Below, piece after piece: positions 33,180 to 42,189 of a DNA stretch of 59,005 nucleotides; the stretch's first letter is position 1; every line of letters begins with the position of its first letter. The stretch is from Acidobacteriota bacterium (GTDB lineage Bacteria; Acidobacteriota; Vicinamibacteria; Vicinamibacterales; CAVVIG01): positions 1 through 59,005 of the forward strand of contig QHWJ01000346.1 in assembly GCA_003222535.1 (NCBI GenBank), written 5' to 3'. Made by a program: the position numbers and the translations under genes. Below the pieces are notes generated by a model. That model searched no databases and was not told the origin of the DNA. It saw only the letters and a program-made list of their open reading frames with translations.

Positions 33180-34328
33180 ATGCTGATCATCTGTACCGGA
33201 AAGCTCGCCAATACGACGGTCGGCCACACCGATCATGCGATGGTCTATGCGGCGGGCTTCCAGAAGCTGGGGCACGAGGTCTATGTCATGGACAGCGTCG
33301 GCTCCGGGCGCTGCATCGATGAGAACGGCCAGAGGGTCCCTTTCGAGCAGTGGCAAGGCGGGCCCCATTTCGAGCAGATCGCCCGGTCGTACGGTCTCTG
33401 GCCACGCTGCTGCCTGATCTACAAGGAGGGCCAGGCTACGCGCGGAATGTCTTTTGGCGAGGCGGTCGGCGTGGCCAGGCGATGTGATCTGCTGTTGACC
33501 CGCAGCGGGGAGATCCACAGGGTGCCCGAAGTATTCGAGAGCGCCCGGCGCCGGGCCTATTGCGATGGCAATCCTGGCGCCACACAGGTCCTTGCCCAGC
33601 AGAACGGGACTTTCGATGCGCTCGATCGCTATGAGGTCCTGTTCACGCTTGGACTCAACATCGGGAGCGAGACCTGCCCCATCCCGACGGACGGCCGCCA
33701 GTGGCACCCCATGCCACGGCCCGTGTTCCTTCCGACGTGGCCGATCGCGATCGACGCCGGATGCCGCCGCTTCACCACGGTGTCCAGTTGGAAGGGAAGA
33801 CGCACGTTCCAGTGGCACGGGACCGACTCGGGCGAGAAATCGGACAATTGGCTCCAATTCCTCGATCTGCCGGCAATGACCGGGCAGGAATTCGAAATCG
33901 CGCTGCGCATCGACTCGGCCCGGCACGATGCCGATCGCAGAGTCTTTCACGACAAGGGCTGGCGGCTGGCCAACCCGGGTACCCTGCGTCAACTCGACGA
34001 CTATCGAGACTTCATCGGGAATTCCCGGGCTGAGTTCAGCGTGGCTCACAATCGCTACGTGCAGTTCCGGACCGGCTGGTTCAGCGACCGGACGGCTCTG
34101 TATCTGGCTGCCGGCAAGCCCGCTCTGGTTCAGTCGACGGGCTTGGAAGCTCATCTGCCGACAGGAAAAGGCTTGCTGACATTCGCAACGGTAGCGGAGG
34201 CCGCCGCGGGCGTCGAGGAGATCAATCGGGACTACCTTGGACATTGCCGTGCCGCAAGAGCAATCGCCGAACGGCACTTCGACTCCGACAAGGTCCTGGG
34301 GAAGATCCTCGAAGTCTCGTGCCGCTGA
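33180..34328 (+). CDS. Putative glycosyltransferase, last gene of the exopolysaccharide operon
   Basis: 382 residues from the ATG at 33180, 1 bp after the polymerase stop; the frame also opens at 33126 inside the polymerase gene. N-terminal MLIICTGKLANTTVGHTDHAMVYAAGFQKLGHEVYVMDSVG is a GT-B-like nucleotide-fold start, and the C-terminal RTGWFSDRTALYLAAGKPALVQSTGLEAHLPTGKGLLTF resembles the donor-binding half of CgeB-type glycosyltransferases. There is no classical EX7E motif. The function is inferred from fold and position. Confidence 0.65.
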   Translation: MLIICTGKLANTTVGHTDHAMVYAAGFQKLGHEVYVMDSVGSGRCIDENGQRVPFEQWQGGPHFEQIARSYGLWPRCCLIYKEGQATRGMSFGEAVGVARRCDLLLTRSGEIHRVPEVFESARRRAYCDGNPGATQVLAQQNGTFDALDRYEVLFTLGLNIGSETCPIPTDGRQWHPMPRPVFLPTWPIAIDAGCRRFTTVSSWKGRRTFQWHGTDSGEKSDNWLQFLDLPAMTGQEFEIALRIDSARHDADRRVFHDKGWRLANPGTLRQLDDYRDFIGNSRAEFSVAHNRYVQFRTGWFSDRTALYLAAGKPALVQSTGLEAHLPTGKGLLTFATVAEAAAGVEEINRDYLGHCRAARAIAERHFDSDKVLGKILEVSCR

Positions 34329-34466
34329 TTCAACGCATGGCAAATCAGTCAAAAAGAGACGAATGATCCGCTGAGGGCCACGCGGGCATTCGACGTATTA
34401 CTGGAGACAGATTCGAATCGATTGGATCAGGCCCGATCTCACACGGCTTGCGAATACGAAATCGGT

Positions 34467-34513
34467 CTCTCAACTCTCGGCCCTCTGCTCCGGTGAGCTC
34501 CGAGAGTTGAGAG
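34467..34513. terminator. Low-complexity inverted repeat between convergent genes
   Basis: Perfect 14-nt arms CTCTCAACTCTCGG (34467-34480) and CCGAGAGTTGAGAG (34500-34513) around a 19-nt loop. It lies between the convergent ends of the exopolysaccharide operon and the metallo-beta-lactamase gene, so it can act on both transcripts. The CTCAACTCT unit also forms the spacer at 45340-45437. Confidence 0.6.
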
Positions 34514-34541
34514 TTGAGAGTTGGGTGCAGCGTCGCCAGTG

Positions 34542-36029
34542 CTAGTGCGTGATGTTGGGCTGGCGGATGAACGCCCGCAGGTCTGCCATGGTCGCGACGC
34601 GCGGTCCGTGCAGCGCCGCAATCTGACCGACGTCCAGCCTGAGCCGCTGAATGTTGTCGTACAAGTTGACCGCGAACGGGTTCGGCGTTGCCGGCGGGGG
34701 CGTACCGGCGGCGGCCGGCGTATACGCGTCCACCTCGATCAGGATCTTTTCCGCCGGGAGATACACCATCGCGAAGGCGTCGTTGTGGCCGCCCCCTGTG
34801 ATCTGATGGATCTCGATCGTCCTGCGGCCGTCGGTCATGACGTGCTTGTCCGTAAATGTCTCGAACGAGGCGCGCTTGGCCGAACGGGCGAGCCGATCGG
34901 GGTTGATCGTCCGGGGCGCCGCCCACGCCTGCTCGTAGTACGGCTTGTTCCCGGCGTGCGTCACGATCGTGGCCCCCTCGTCCACATATGTGCGCAGACC
35001 ACCAGAGTGGTCGAAGTGCGCGTGCGTGTTGATCAAGTAGCGGATCGGCTTGTTGGGGATCGTCTGCTTGACCTTGGCGATGACCGCCGTTGAACGCGCC
35101 TCGTTCTGCGGCGCCTCGACGACGACGATGTGGTCGCGCTGGTCGATGGCGACGCTGTGATGGCTGCCGCCTTTCACGTAGTAGACACCATCGGCGAGCT
35201 TCTCCATCTCGACGTTCACTGCCGGCGGCGTAAAGCTGCGCACCGGGTCCGGGATCGCGATCTCGACCACGGGATTCGCCGTGACCTTCGAGACGGCGAC
35301 GTCCAGCACCGGATACCCGCCCTCGGTCCGCAGAATCCTGGCTGGAAACATCACGCCGCCGAAGTCGCGGTAGTCGGAGTACGTGACCTCGACGGGCGTG
35401 TCGCCGAGGACGGGGTTGTCGATCCAGGTCTGCACGCGCTCCACCTGGTTCTGCGCGTTGATCCGGCCGACATACCGGTGTTTCCCGTCCACGGTGAAGG
35501 AGACGTCAGAGCCGCCGTTGGCCGGCTGTGACGTCGCGTTGTTCGCCGCGGCCGCTTTGAGGAAGCCGTGCGGTGTCGTCCAGATCTCCATCGTCCGCTC
35601 CTCGACGGCCTCCACTTGCGGCTGCGGTGCGGGCGCGGCGTCGGGCGCGGCGCCCGGGGGAGTGGCCATGTTCCACGCGTAGGTGCCGCTGACGACCTGG
35701 ACCGGGTGCTGCTCGACCGGCGCGGGCCGGGCCCGACCCGGCTCGACGACCTGGATGCGCGCCATCTCCACGCGCGCGGCGGGCGTTTCGTAGTTGACGC
35801 TCGCCGTGAAATTGCTGACATCGAACGCCGGCCACGGCAGCGTGGGACCCGGCGCCTGACCGAACTGGAACCACCGGCCGGTCCCCGAATACTCGATCGA
35901 TCGCACCTCGGTTGCACCGAGGGCTTTGGTGGCCGTCTGGAGCGTGCCGGTTTCCTGGGGGGCACACGCCCCGAACGTTGCGGCAGTCGAAAGGGCGAAC
36001 GTCAGAACAGTGAGTGTGCGCATGGTCAT
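34542..36029 (-). CDS. Metallo-beta-lactamase-fold lipoprotein
   Basis: 495 residues. The ATG at 36029 is chosen for AAAGGAG 5 bp upstream; the ATG at 36023 is also possible. Lipoprotein signal TLTVLTFALSTAATFGAC. A ~270-residue N-terminal beta-rich domain has a Pro/Ala linker (AAPDAAPAPQPQ). The MBL domain follows, with the metal site in NTHAHFDHSGGLRTY (HxHxDH, ~residue 334), GGGHNDAFAMVYLPAEKILIEVDAY and a late His (ALHGPRV). Likely a periplasmic hydrolase; the substrate is not evident. Long N-terminal domains of this kind occur in several acidobacterial MBL proteins. Confidence 0.85.
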   Translation of the reverse strand: MTMRTLTVLTFALSTAATFGACAPQETGTLQTATKALGATEVRSIEYSGTGRWFQFGQAPGPTLPWPAFDVSNFTASVNYETPAARVEMARIQVVEPGRARPAPVEQHPVQVVSGTYAWNMATPPGAAPDAAPAPQPQVEAVEERTMEIWTTPHGFLKAAAANNATSQPANGGSDVSFTVDGKHRYVGRINAQNQVERVQTWIDNPVLGDTPVEVTYSDYRDFGGVMFPARILRTEGGYPVLDVAVSKVTANPVVEIAIPDPVRSFTPPAVNVEMEKLADGVYYVKGGSHHSVAIDQRDHIVVVEAPQNEARSTAVIAKVKQTIPNKPIRYLINTHAHFDHSGGLRTYVDEGATIVTHAGNKPYYEQAWAAPRTINPDRLARSAKRASFETFTDKHVMTDGRRTIEIHQITGGGHNDAFAMVYLPAEKILIEVDAYTPAAAGTPPPATPNPFAVNLYDNIQRLRLDVGQIAALHGPRVATMADLRAFIRQPNITH

Positions 36030-36272
36030 CGCTCTCCTTTCACCACGGGCCGTTAGCTCAGCCATGAATCTCGCCCGAGTTGCGACATTCTACAGGTGCG
36101 ATGAGCGTTTGTGGCGATCTGAAATGCGACTGTCCGTTCGCCGTGGCGGACCAACGCACCGTGACCTCATGCAAGGTTCTACGGCAGAGCGCGGAGATCG
36201 CTGGGAATATGCTGGTTTCCCGGCGGTCTCGGCGGTTCGTGTGCGTTTCTTCGGTTGAGGTGCCGGGGCCGC

Positions 36273-36602
36273 TCAGCGATTGAAGCCCATCGCGAAGAGC
36301 AGCGCCGTTCGGACTTCCGTCAGCCGGTGGGCGGGCAGCGTCGCAATCAATTGTCCGAGGCGGGCCGCAGGCACGGTCTGCAGATGATCGAGATTCACGG
36401 CACAGTCGCGTGGGACGCCATCCGCCTCCGTCAGGGCGACTTCTGACGGGATGTCTCGAATCGTCGACGTGACGGGCGCGACGGTCACGTCGCGGAGAAA
36501 CCCGAGCGCAGACTCACGGGTGAGAATCAGGACCGGCCGGTTCTTGTCCGGCTGCCGAAAACGGTACCAGCGAATCTCCCCGCGGCGGATCAATCGGGCC
36601 AT
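36273..36602 (-). CDS. MazF/PemK-type endoribonuclease toxin
   Basis: 109 residues. Start MARLIRRGEIRWYRFRQPDKNRPVLILTR carries the MazF GeIrW and kxRPvlI patterns; the RPVLIL Arg and the later T in APVTSTIRDIPSEV are the expected catalytic positions. The tail LPAHRLTEVRTALLFAMG fits the C-terminal helix. It overlaps the antitoxin gene by 13 bp, with the antitoxin first. It cleaves mRNA when free of its antitoxin. Confidence 0.9.
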   Translation of the reverse strand: MARLIRRGEIRWYRFRQPDKNRPVLILTRESALGFLRDVTVAPVTSTIRDIPSEVALTEADGVPRDCAVNLDHLQTVPAARLGQLIATLPAHRLTEVRTALLFAMGFNR

Positions 36603-36820
36603 GACTGCTCGCGCGTCCAGGCGTCGAACTCGCCGCGTCGCACCGGTTTTCGACGATAGCCCTCATGGTGGCGCCGTTCGAGCTCCTGCACTCGCAGTTG
36701 ATCGACGGCCGCCCGCAGGGCGCGCCGTGTAAAGGCCGACCGCGTGAGGCCGAGCCGTCGCGCGACGCGATCGACCTGGGCCACGAGCTCGGGTTCGAGC
36801 GTCATCTGAACGGTTTTCAT
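36590..36820 (-). CDS. Ribbon-helix-helix antitoxin (MazE-type)
   Basis: 76 residues. N-terminal MKTVQMTLEPELVAQVDRVARRLGLTRSAFTRRALRAAV is a canonical ribbon-helix-helix DNA-binding domain. The charged C-terminal part (RREFDAWTREQSW-like end) should wrap the toxin. A GGGAG site precedes the ATG. It represses the operon through the palindrome at 36851-36870. Confidence 0.9.
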   Translation of the reverse strand: MKTVQMTLEPELVAQVDRVARRLGLTRSAFTRRALRAAVDQLRVQELERRHHEGYRRKPVRRGEFDAWTREQSWPD

Positions 36821-36850
36821 GTCTGCTCTCCCGGCTGCATGTTGATAACT

Positions 36851-36870
36851 CTAGCTATCGTAATAGCTAG
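36851..36870. promoter_or_regulatory. Operator palindrome of the MazEF-type operon
   Basis: CTAGCTAT (36851-36858), CGTA, ATAGCTAG (36863-36870): a perfect 8-bp inverted repeat with a 4-bp centre, 30 bp upstream of the antitoxin start in an AT-rich island. Position and symmetry fit autoregulation by the ribbon-helix-helix antitoxin. Confidence 0.7.
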
Positions 36871-37029
36871 CTGGCGGCGAGTCAACGCTCCGCGTCGAGG
36901 TTTCGTCCCACGTCTCTTTCGTGCCTCGTGCGGGGCGCAACGCGCGGCGGCGTGCCGGCGGCGGTGCCGAACGAGAGGCTCGGGCTCGTGATCGCGGTGC
37001 CCGCCGTCCGTGCGTCGCAGGTCGATCCG

Positions 37030-37902
37030 ATGATAATCTTGCGGCGAGTGACTCCCGACCCGCTCATTCGCGACGTCTCGGATACGGCGAGGTGGATGGC
37101 CGTCTACCGCGCGCGTGAGACCGAGCGCCCTGACGCCGTGTTCCGCGACCCGTTCGCGCGCGCGCTCGCCGGCGAGCGCGGCGAGCGGATCGCGCAGGCG
37201 CTGACGTTCGGCGACCAGGAAGCCTGGCCGTTCCTCGCGCGCACGCACCTGTTCGATCGCTTCGTCGCCAAACAGGTGAAGCAGGGCGCCGACCTGGTCG
37301 TGAATCTCGCCGCGGGCCTCGACACGCGGCCGTATCGCATGGACCTGCCGGCCTCGCTGCGCTGGGTCGAAGTCGATCTCCCGGACATCCTGGATTACAA
37401 GGAAGAGATCCTCGCGGACGCCAGGCCCGTGTGCGCGCTCGAGCGCGTGCGGCTCGACCTGTCGAATGCGGACGCACGCCGGGGCCTCTTCGATCGACTC
37501 GGTCGCAGCGCGAGACACGTGCTCGTGCTGTCGGAGGGCCTGGTCATCTACCTGATGCCGCAGGAAGTCGGCGCGCTCGCGCTCGATCTCGCGACACCGG
37601 CGAGCTTCGACCACTGGGTCGTCGACATCTCATCCCCAGGCCTCGTGGAGATGCTGAAGAAGCGCACGGGCGATGTCATGAACCAGGCCGGGGCGCCGTT
37701 TCTCTTTGCGCCCGCCGAAGGCCCACCGTTCTTCACGGCGTACGGGTGGATCCCGGCTGAGGTCCGCTCGATCATCAAGGCCGCAGCCAGCCTCGAGCGG
37801 CTGCCATTCATGCTGCGGATCTTCTCGATGTTTCCCGAGTCTTCCGGCGCGCAGGGCAGCCGCCCGTGGTCCGCGGTGTGTCTGCTCGGGCGTACCGGCT
37901 AA
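37030..37902 (+). CDS. Class I SAM-dependent methyltransferase (LCMT/TIGR00027-like)
   Basis: 290 residues from the ATG at 37030; the frame is open upstream to 36928 with no recognisable sequence. Family blocks: VSDTARWMAVYRARETERPDAVFRDPFARALAGERG, LVVNLAAGLDTRPYRMDLPASLRWVEVDLPDILDYKEE (SAM-binding GLDTRPYR, acidic E/D after strand 2) and VLVLSEGLVIYLMPQEV. The natural substrate of this leucine carboxyl methyltransferase-like family is usually unknown in bacteria. Single gene, divergent from the toxin-antitoxin operon. Confidence 0.85.
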   Translation: MIILRRVTPDPLIRDVSDTARWMAVYRARETERPDAVFRDPFARALAGERGERIAQALTFGDQEAWPFLARTHLFDRFVAKQVKQGADLVVNLAAGLDTRPYRMDLPASLRWVEVDLPDILDYKEEILADARPVCALERVRLDLSNADARRGLFDRLGRSARHVLVLSEGLVIYLMPQEVGALALDLATPASFDHWVVDISSPGLVEMLKKRTGDVMNQAGAPFLFAPAEGPPFFTAYGWIPAEVRSIIKAAASLERLPFMLRIFSMFPESSGAQGSRPWSAVCLLGRTG

Positions 37903-37927
37903 TGGCTAATGGCCATGACAGGCGGCG

Positions 37928-38440
37928 TCACGGGCGCCGCCCGGCCGGCATCACGCGCTCGAGCCGCGCGTAGAGCGACAGGACGGGATGATGTGAGTCT
38001 TCGAGCGCGTCAGGAATCTCGCGGCGGTAGCCGCCGCGCGCCATCTCGAGCAGCCGGTTCAGGAGCGCGAACCAGAGCGCCCGGCGATCGCGGTCGACGT
38101 CGGCGTGGCGCATGAACTCGATGAAGGCGCGGAGTGCCTTCGCGCGCACCGCGCTCTGCGGCATCAGATCGAGCAGCCAGACGAACAGCACCGACTTCTG
38201 ATATTGCGCCCTTGACGGCTGTCGGGCGGGATCGCCTGCGTCGACGACCGGCGGTACTGTTCCTGCGCGGCGTACGCGCGCATGTACGCCTCGTCGAGCA
38301 GCTCGCGCCTCCACGCCGGGTCGGTGACTCTGGGAGACGAGGCAATGCGGATCAGCGCGTCGGCCGCGAACTCGGGAGCTACGCCGGCCCCATCGGCCGC
38401 CAGCGTTTCGACGACCGGATCGTGCCGCGGCCTGTCCTGG
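37928..38440 (-). pseudogene. Frameshifted fragment of a conserved hypothetical gene
   Basis: Two frames together give one continuous protein-like sequence. VAPEFAADALIRIASSP... to QAIPPDSRQG is read in one frame down to about 38213, and AQYQKSVLFVWLLDLMPQ... to LERVMPAGRR in another to 37928. A one-base loss near 38206-38213 breaks it. Upstream of ~38440 no start or homologous sequence is seen, only a GC hairpin repeat, so the 5' end is missing too. The PEFAADALIRIA...AWRRELLDEA pattern recalls helical-repeat proteins common in this phylum. A sequencing error at the homopolymer GGG is possible. Confidence 0.6.
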
Positions 38441-38543
38441 GCGGGACGCCCGCCTTTGGACCACTCCTTTCCGCCGGCCCGGACACCGCCCTCTGACGTC
38501 ACCTTCGCCGCGCACACCAGGAGCCCGGTGCAGAGTCTGTAGG

Positions 38544-38562
38544 GCGGGGCTTTCAGCCCCGC
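38544..38562. repeat. GC hairpin with GGCTTTCAGCC core
   Basis: GCGGGGCT (38544-38551), TTC, AGCCCCGC (38555-38562). It shares the core with the elements at 45457-45481 and 54148-54172. It lies just upstream of the gene remnant. Confidence 0.65.
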
Positions 38563-38723
38563 GCAAGCCGGCCCTGAAACGACCGCCCTCCGTGGTTTTG
38601 CAGCGCGCTCCAAGTACCGCAACGGTCGCATCCGCGAGGTCCGGAGGTTCAGACGATCCACTTCGCTCATCGGCCTGCCCTGAGCGAGACGAGACGCTCA
38701 TCCTTCGACAGGCTCACGATTGA

Positions 38724-38987
38724 CTAATCCTGGTGCGAGGTGCGGACGTGCGAGGTGCGGTAGGTGCGACGTGCGAAGGTGCGAGGTGCCTTTGCTTCCG
38801 GGACTGCCGCTTCGAGCGCCGCGGGATCGCGAAAACGGAGCTGAGGGACGCTCACGACGAACCCGGGCGGACGGTCGGCGACCGGCTCGTCCGCCGGCCA
38901 GGGCGCGAGGCGGACGCCGAGCACCGCGCTGAAGATCATGAGCGCCAGAATGAAGCGCCCGCTATTTCGCGGGAACCGGCTCCGCAT
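38724..38987 (-). CDS. Possible small membrane protein, overlapping the RND gene end
   Basis: 87 residues. A basic start and one hydrophobic segment (FILALMIFSAVLGVRLAPW) are followed by a Pro-rich stretch. The last ~18 residues are encoded by the GGTGCGAGGTGC-type low-complexity tract at 38731-38790. It overlaps the 3' end of the RND permease gene by 26 bp on the same strand, which would allow coupled translation. No family recognised; may not be real. Confidence 0.3.
   Translation of the reverse strand: MRSRFPRNSGRFILALMIFSAVLGVRLAPWPADEPVADRPPGFVVSVPQLRFRDPAALEAAVPEAKAPRTFARRTYRTSHVRTSHQD
38731..38790. repeat. Low-complexity tract of GTGCGAGGTGCG units
   Basis: About 60 bp of degenerate tandem repeats built from GGTGCGA(C/G)GTGCG. 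One of several spacer tracts in this window, each with its own unit. Confidence 0.7.
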
Positions 38988-41900
38988 GAGGCACGACCGT
39001 TCGATGTTTCAACCAGGTCTGCACCTGCGCCATATAGGTGTAGACCACGGGCGTGAGATAGAGCGTCACGAGCTGGGAGAAGAGAAGCCCGCCGACGACG
39101 ACCAACCCGAGCGGCTGGCGCGCTTCTCCTCCGGCGCCGTACCCGAGCGCGATCGGCAGCGCCCCGAGCAGCGCCGCCATCGTCGTCATCATGATGGGAC
39201 GGAAGCGGATCAGGCAGCCCTGATAGATCGCTTTCTCCGGCGGCGTCCCGCCGCGCTCGGCTTCGAGCGCGAAGTCAATCTGCATGATCGCGTTCTTCTC
39301 GACGATGCCGATGAGCATGATCATGCCGACGAAGGCGTAGATGTTGAGATCCATCCGGAACAGGATGAGCGTGACGAGCGCGCCGAGGCCGGCCGACGGC
39401 AGGCCCGAGAGAATCGTGAGCGGGTGGATGTAGCTCTCGTACAGAATGCCGAGCACGATGTACACGACCATCACCGCGATGACGAGCAGCACCGCGAGGT
39501 TGCCGAGCGAGCTCTCGAACGCCCTCGCCGCGAACTGGCCGTGATGGTTCACCGTCTGCGGGCCGACGACCTGACTGGTGTGCGCGAGCGTGTCGAGCGG
39601 CACCACCGTGCCGGCGTTCCCTCCCGCCTGCCCCGCCGCTCCCACCCCACCTGTCGCACCTGTCGCGGCGGCATTGGGGCCGGCATTGCTCGCACCGCCG
39701 CCCTGGCCGGGCGTGGTCTTGAAATACAGCAGCGAGAGCGCGGAGGGATCGTTCTGGAACTGCGGCGCGAGCTCCAGCAGCACCTTGTATTCGTTCACCG
39801 GCGCGTAGATCGTCGACACCCACCGCGGACCGTACGCGTCGTAGAAGGCGTTCTCGATCTGGTTCGCGGTGACGCCGAGGGCCGCCGCCTTGTCGCGGTC
39901 GATCTCGACGTTGACCTGCGGGCTCGAGATTTCGAGATCGCTCGTCAGATTGTCGAGGCCCGCCACCTGCGCCAGCGCGCTCTTGAGATCCCGCGCCGCG
40001 CGGTACAACTCCTCGCGGTCCGACGACCGCATCGAGTACTGATACAGGCTCTTGCTCACCTGACCGCCGATGCGTACGGTCGGCGGGTTCTGCATGTAGA
40101 CCTCGATGCCGGGCACGCTCGCGATCTCGGGCCGGAGCTTCGCGATGATATCGGTCGCCAGCTCCGTGCGGTCGCCGCGCGGCTTGAGGTGCACGACGAT
40201 CTGCCCGAGGTTCGGCCCGCCGAGTGTCGCCGCGGCGCTGCCGCCGACTGTCGACACGAGCCCCTCGACGTTCGGATCGCGTCTGATGATATCGGCCACG
40301 GCGCTCTGGTACTCCACCAGCTTGGCGTACGCCGTCCCTTGCGCCGCCTCGGTCGTGACGGCGATCTGATCCGTGTCCTGCTCTGGAATGAAGCCTTTCG
40401 GGACCAGCACGAAGAGCAGGGCGGTGAGCGCCAGCACCACGACGAAGGCGGCCATCGTCGCCGGCCGGTGGCGCAGGACCATCTGGAGGGTGCGGTCGTA
40501 CGCGCGCAGCAGGGCGTCGAACCCGCGCTCGGTGACCCGGCCGGCCTTCGACGAGCCGGCGCGCGCGTGCGGCTTTCTGAGGAACAGGCTGCAGAGCATC
40601 GGGGTCAGCGTCACGGACACGACGCCGGAGATGAGGATCGCGACGCAAATGGTGACAGAGAACTCGCGGAACAGCCGTCCGAGCACGCCGCCCATGAACA
40701 GCACGGGGATGAACACGGCCGCCAGCGACAGCGTCATCGAGACGATCGTGAACCCGATCTCCCGCGATCCGTCGAGCGACGCGGTCAGCGGGTCTTCGCC
40801 CATCTCCACGTGCCGGTAGATGTTCTCCAGCATCACGATCGCATCGTCCACGACGAAGCCGACCGAGAGGATGAGGGCCATCATCGACAGGTTGTCGAGG
40901 CTGTAGCCGAGCATGTACATCGCCGCGAACGTGCCGATGATGGAGAACGGGAGCGCGAGGCTCGGGATGACCGTGGCCCAGACGTTTCGCAGGAACACGA
41001 AGATGACCATGATGACGAGCGCGAGCGTCAGCAGCATGGTGAACTGCACGTCCCGGTACGATTCGCGGATCGTGTCGGAGCGGTCGTAGAGGACGTCCAT
41101 GTGGATGCTGGACGGCAGCTCCAGCTTGAACTGCGGCATCAGCGCCTTGACCGCGTCGGCGACCGCGATGGTGTTCGTGCCGGGCTGGCGCTGGATGCCG
41201 AGCGTGATGGCGCGCTGCTCGCCTTCGTGCGTGTAGAACCAGGACGCGGTGCGCTCGTCCTCCACGCCATCCTTGATGGTGCCCAGCTCGCCCAGGCGCA
41301 CCGGCGCCCCGTTGCGGTAGGTCACGATCATGTTCTTGTATTCGCCGGCCGTCATCAGCTGGCCGGTGGCCTGCAGCGTGTACGATTTGTGGGGCCCGAT
41401 GATCGATCCGGTGGGCGTGTTCACGTTCCACGCGCGGAGGGATGCTTCGACCTCGTTGATGCCGATTTGTCGTGCCGCGAGCGCGCGTGGATCGAGCTGT
41501 GCGTGCACCGCGAACTTCTGGCTGCCGAGCACCTGCACCTGGGCCACGCCGCTCACCATCGAGATACGCTGCGCGATGCGCGTCTCCGCATACTCGTCGA
41601 GCGTCCACGGCGGTACCGTCGTCGACGTGATCACCAGGTACAGAATCGGCTGGTCTGCCGGGTTCACCTTCGTGAACGTCGGCGGCGTCGGCATGCCCTG
41701 CGGCAGCAGGCGCGCGGCCTGTGTGATCGCGCCCTGCACGTCGACGGCGGCGCCGTCGAGGCTCCGGTTCAGGTCGAATTCGAGGGTGATCTGCGTCGAC
41801 CCGAGCGAGTTCACCGACGTCATCGACTCCAGGCCGGCGATCATCGAGAACTGGTTCTCGAGCGGCGTCGCCACCGAGGCGCCCATCGTTTCCGGGCTCG

Positions 41901-42060
41901 CGCCCGGCAACTGCGCGGTCACCAACAGAGTCGGGAAGTCGATGTTCGGCAAATCGCTGACCGGCAGCGACCGGTAGGCGACCAGCCCGAACAACGCGAT
42001 CGCCGCCATGAGGAGGCTGGTCGCGATCGGCCGCTTGATGAATCCTTCCGAGATGTTCAC
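38962..42060 (-). CDS. RND multidrug efflux permease (MdtC-like, second of two)
   Basis: 1032 residues with the twelve-helix HAE1-RND layout: start MNISEGFIKRPIATSLLMAAIALFGLVAYRSLPVSDLPN, helix-4 proton relay GFVVDDAIVMLENI, and late VGMIMLIGIVEKNAIMQIDFALEAE. A Gly/Ala-rich linker (about residues 755-790, GQGGGASNAGPNAAATGATGG) interrupts the second porter domain loop. It is the last gene of the pump operon, 129 bp after the first permease. Two different permeases behind one adaptor indicate an MdtABC-like heteromeric pump; no TolC gene is nearby. Confidence 0.92.
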   Translation of the reverse strand: MNISEGFIKRPIATSLLMAAIALFGLVAYRSLPVSDLPNIDFPTLLVTAQLPGASPETMGASVATPLENQFSMIAGLESMTSVNSLGSTQITLEFDLNRSLDGAAVDVQGAITQAARLLPQGMPTPPTFTKVNPADQPILYLVITSTTVPPWTLDEYAETRIAQRISMVSGVAQVQVLGSQKFAVHAQLDPRALAARQIGINEVEASLRAWNVNTPTGSIIGPHKSYTLQATGQLMTAGEYKNMIVTYRNGAPVRLGELGTIKDGVEDERTASWFYTHEGEQRAITLGIQRQPGTNTIAVADAVKALMPQFKLELPSSIHMDVLYDRSDTIRESYRDVQFTMLLTLALVIMVIFVFLRNVWATVIPSLALPFSIIGTFAAMYMLGYSLDNLSMMALILSVGFVVDDAIVMLENIYRHVEMGEDPLTASLDGSREIGFTIVSMTLSLAAVFIPVLFMGGVLGRLFREFSVTICVAILISGVVSVTLTPMLCSLFLRKPHARAGSSKAGRVTERGFDALLRAYDRTLQMVLRHRPATMAAFVVVLALTALLFVLVPKGFIPEQDTDQIAVTTEAAQGTAYAKLVEYQSAVADIIRRDPNVEGLVSTVGGSAAATLGGPNLGQIVVHLKPRGDRTELATDIIAKLRPEIASVPGIEVYMQNPPTVRIGGQVSKSLYQYSMRSSDREELYRAARDLKSALAQVAGLDNLTSDLEISSPQVNVEIDRDKAAALGVTANQIENAFYDAYGPRWVSTIYAPVNEYKVLLELAPQFQNDPSALSLLYFKTTPGQGGGASNAGPNAAATGATGGVGAAGQAGGNAGTVVPLDTLAHTSQVVGPQTVNHHGQFAARAFESSLGNLAVLLVIAVMVVYIVLGILYESYIHPLTILSGLPSAGLGALVTLILFRMDLNIYAFVGMIMLIGIVEKNAIMQIDFALEAERGGTPPEKAIYQGCLIRFRPIMMTTMAALLGALPIALGYGAGGEARQPLGLVVVGGLLFSQLVTLYLTPVVYTYMAQVQTWLKHRTVVPHAEPVPAK

Positions 42061-42189
42061 TTATTCACCATCTGGTCATCTGGTCATCTGGTGATCTGGT
42101 GATCTGGTAATTGGATTGCGCGATGGCGCGACAGCGCGACTGCAGGATTCAATTGACCAATTCAATTACCCGATTACCAGATTATCCAA
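42061..42189. repeat. Low-complexity spacer of ATCTGGT units with inverted end
   Basis: CATCTGGT is repeated about five times at 42067-42108, then roughly mirrored by CAATTACCCGATTACCAGATTATCC-type sequence near 42165-42190. It fills the gap between the two RND permease genes; the halves can pair imperfectly. Confidence 0.7.

Noticed and set aside
36040-36110. Possible tRNA because of GGGCCGTTAGCTCAGCC near 36046
   Set aside because: The D-arm-like start is not followed by an anticodon arm or a T-arm/acceptor match; the first part resembles a half-site of the hairpin repeat.
39275-41608. Long minus-strand frame overlapping the RND permease, and similar plus-strand frames at 38938-42102 and 42475-45585
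   Set aside because: Shadow frames of RND permease genes; low-complexity Arg/His/Asp-rich translations.
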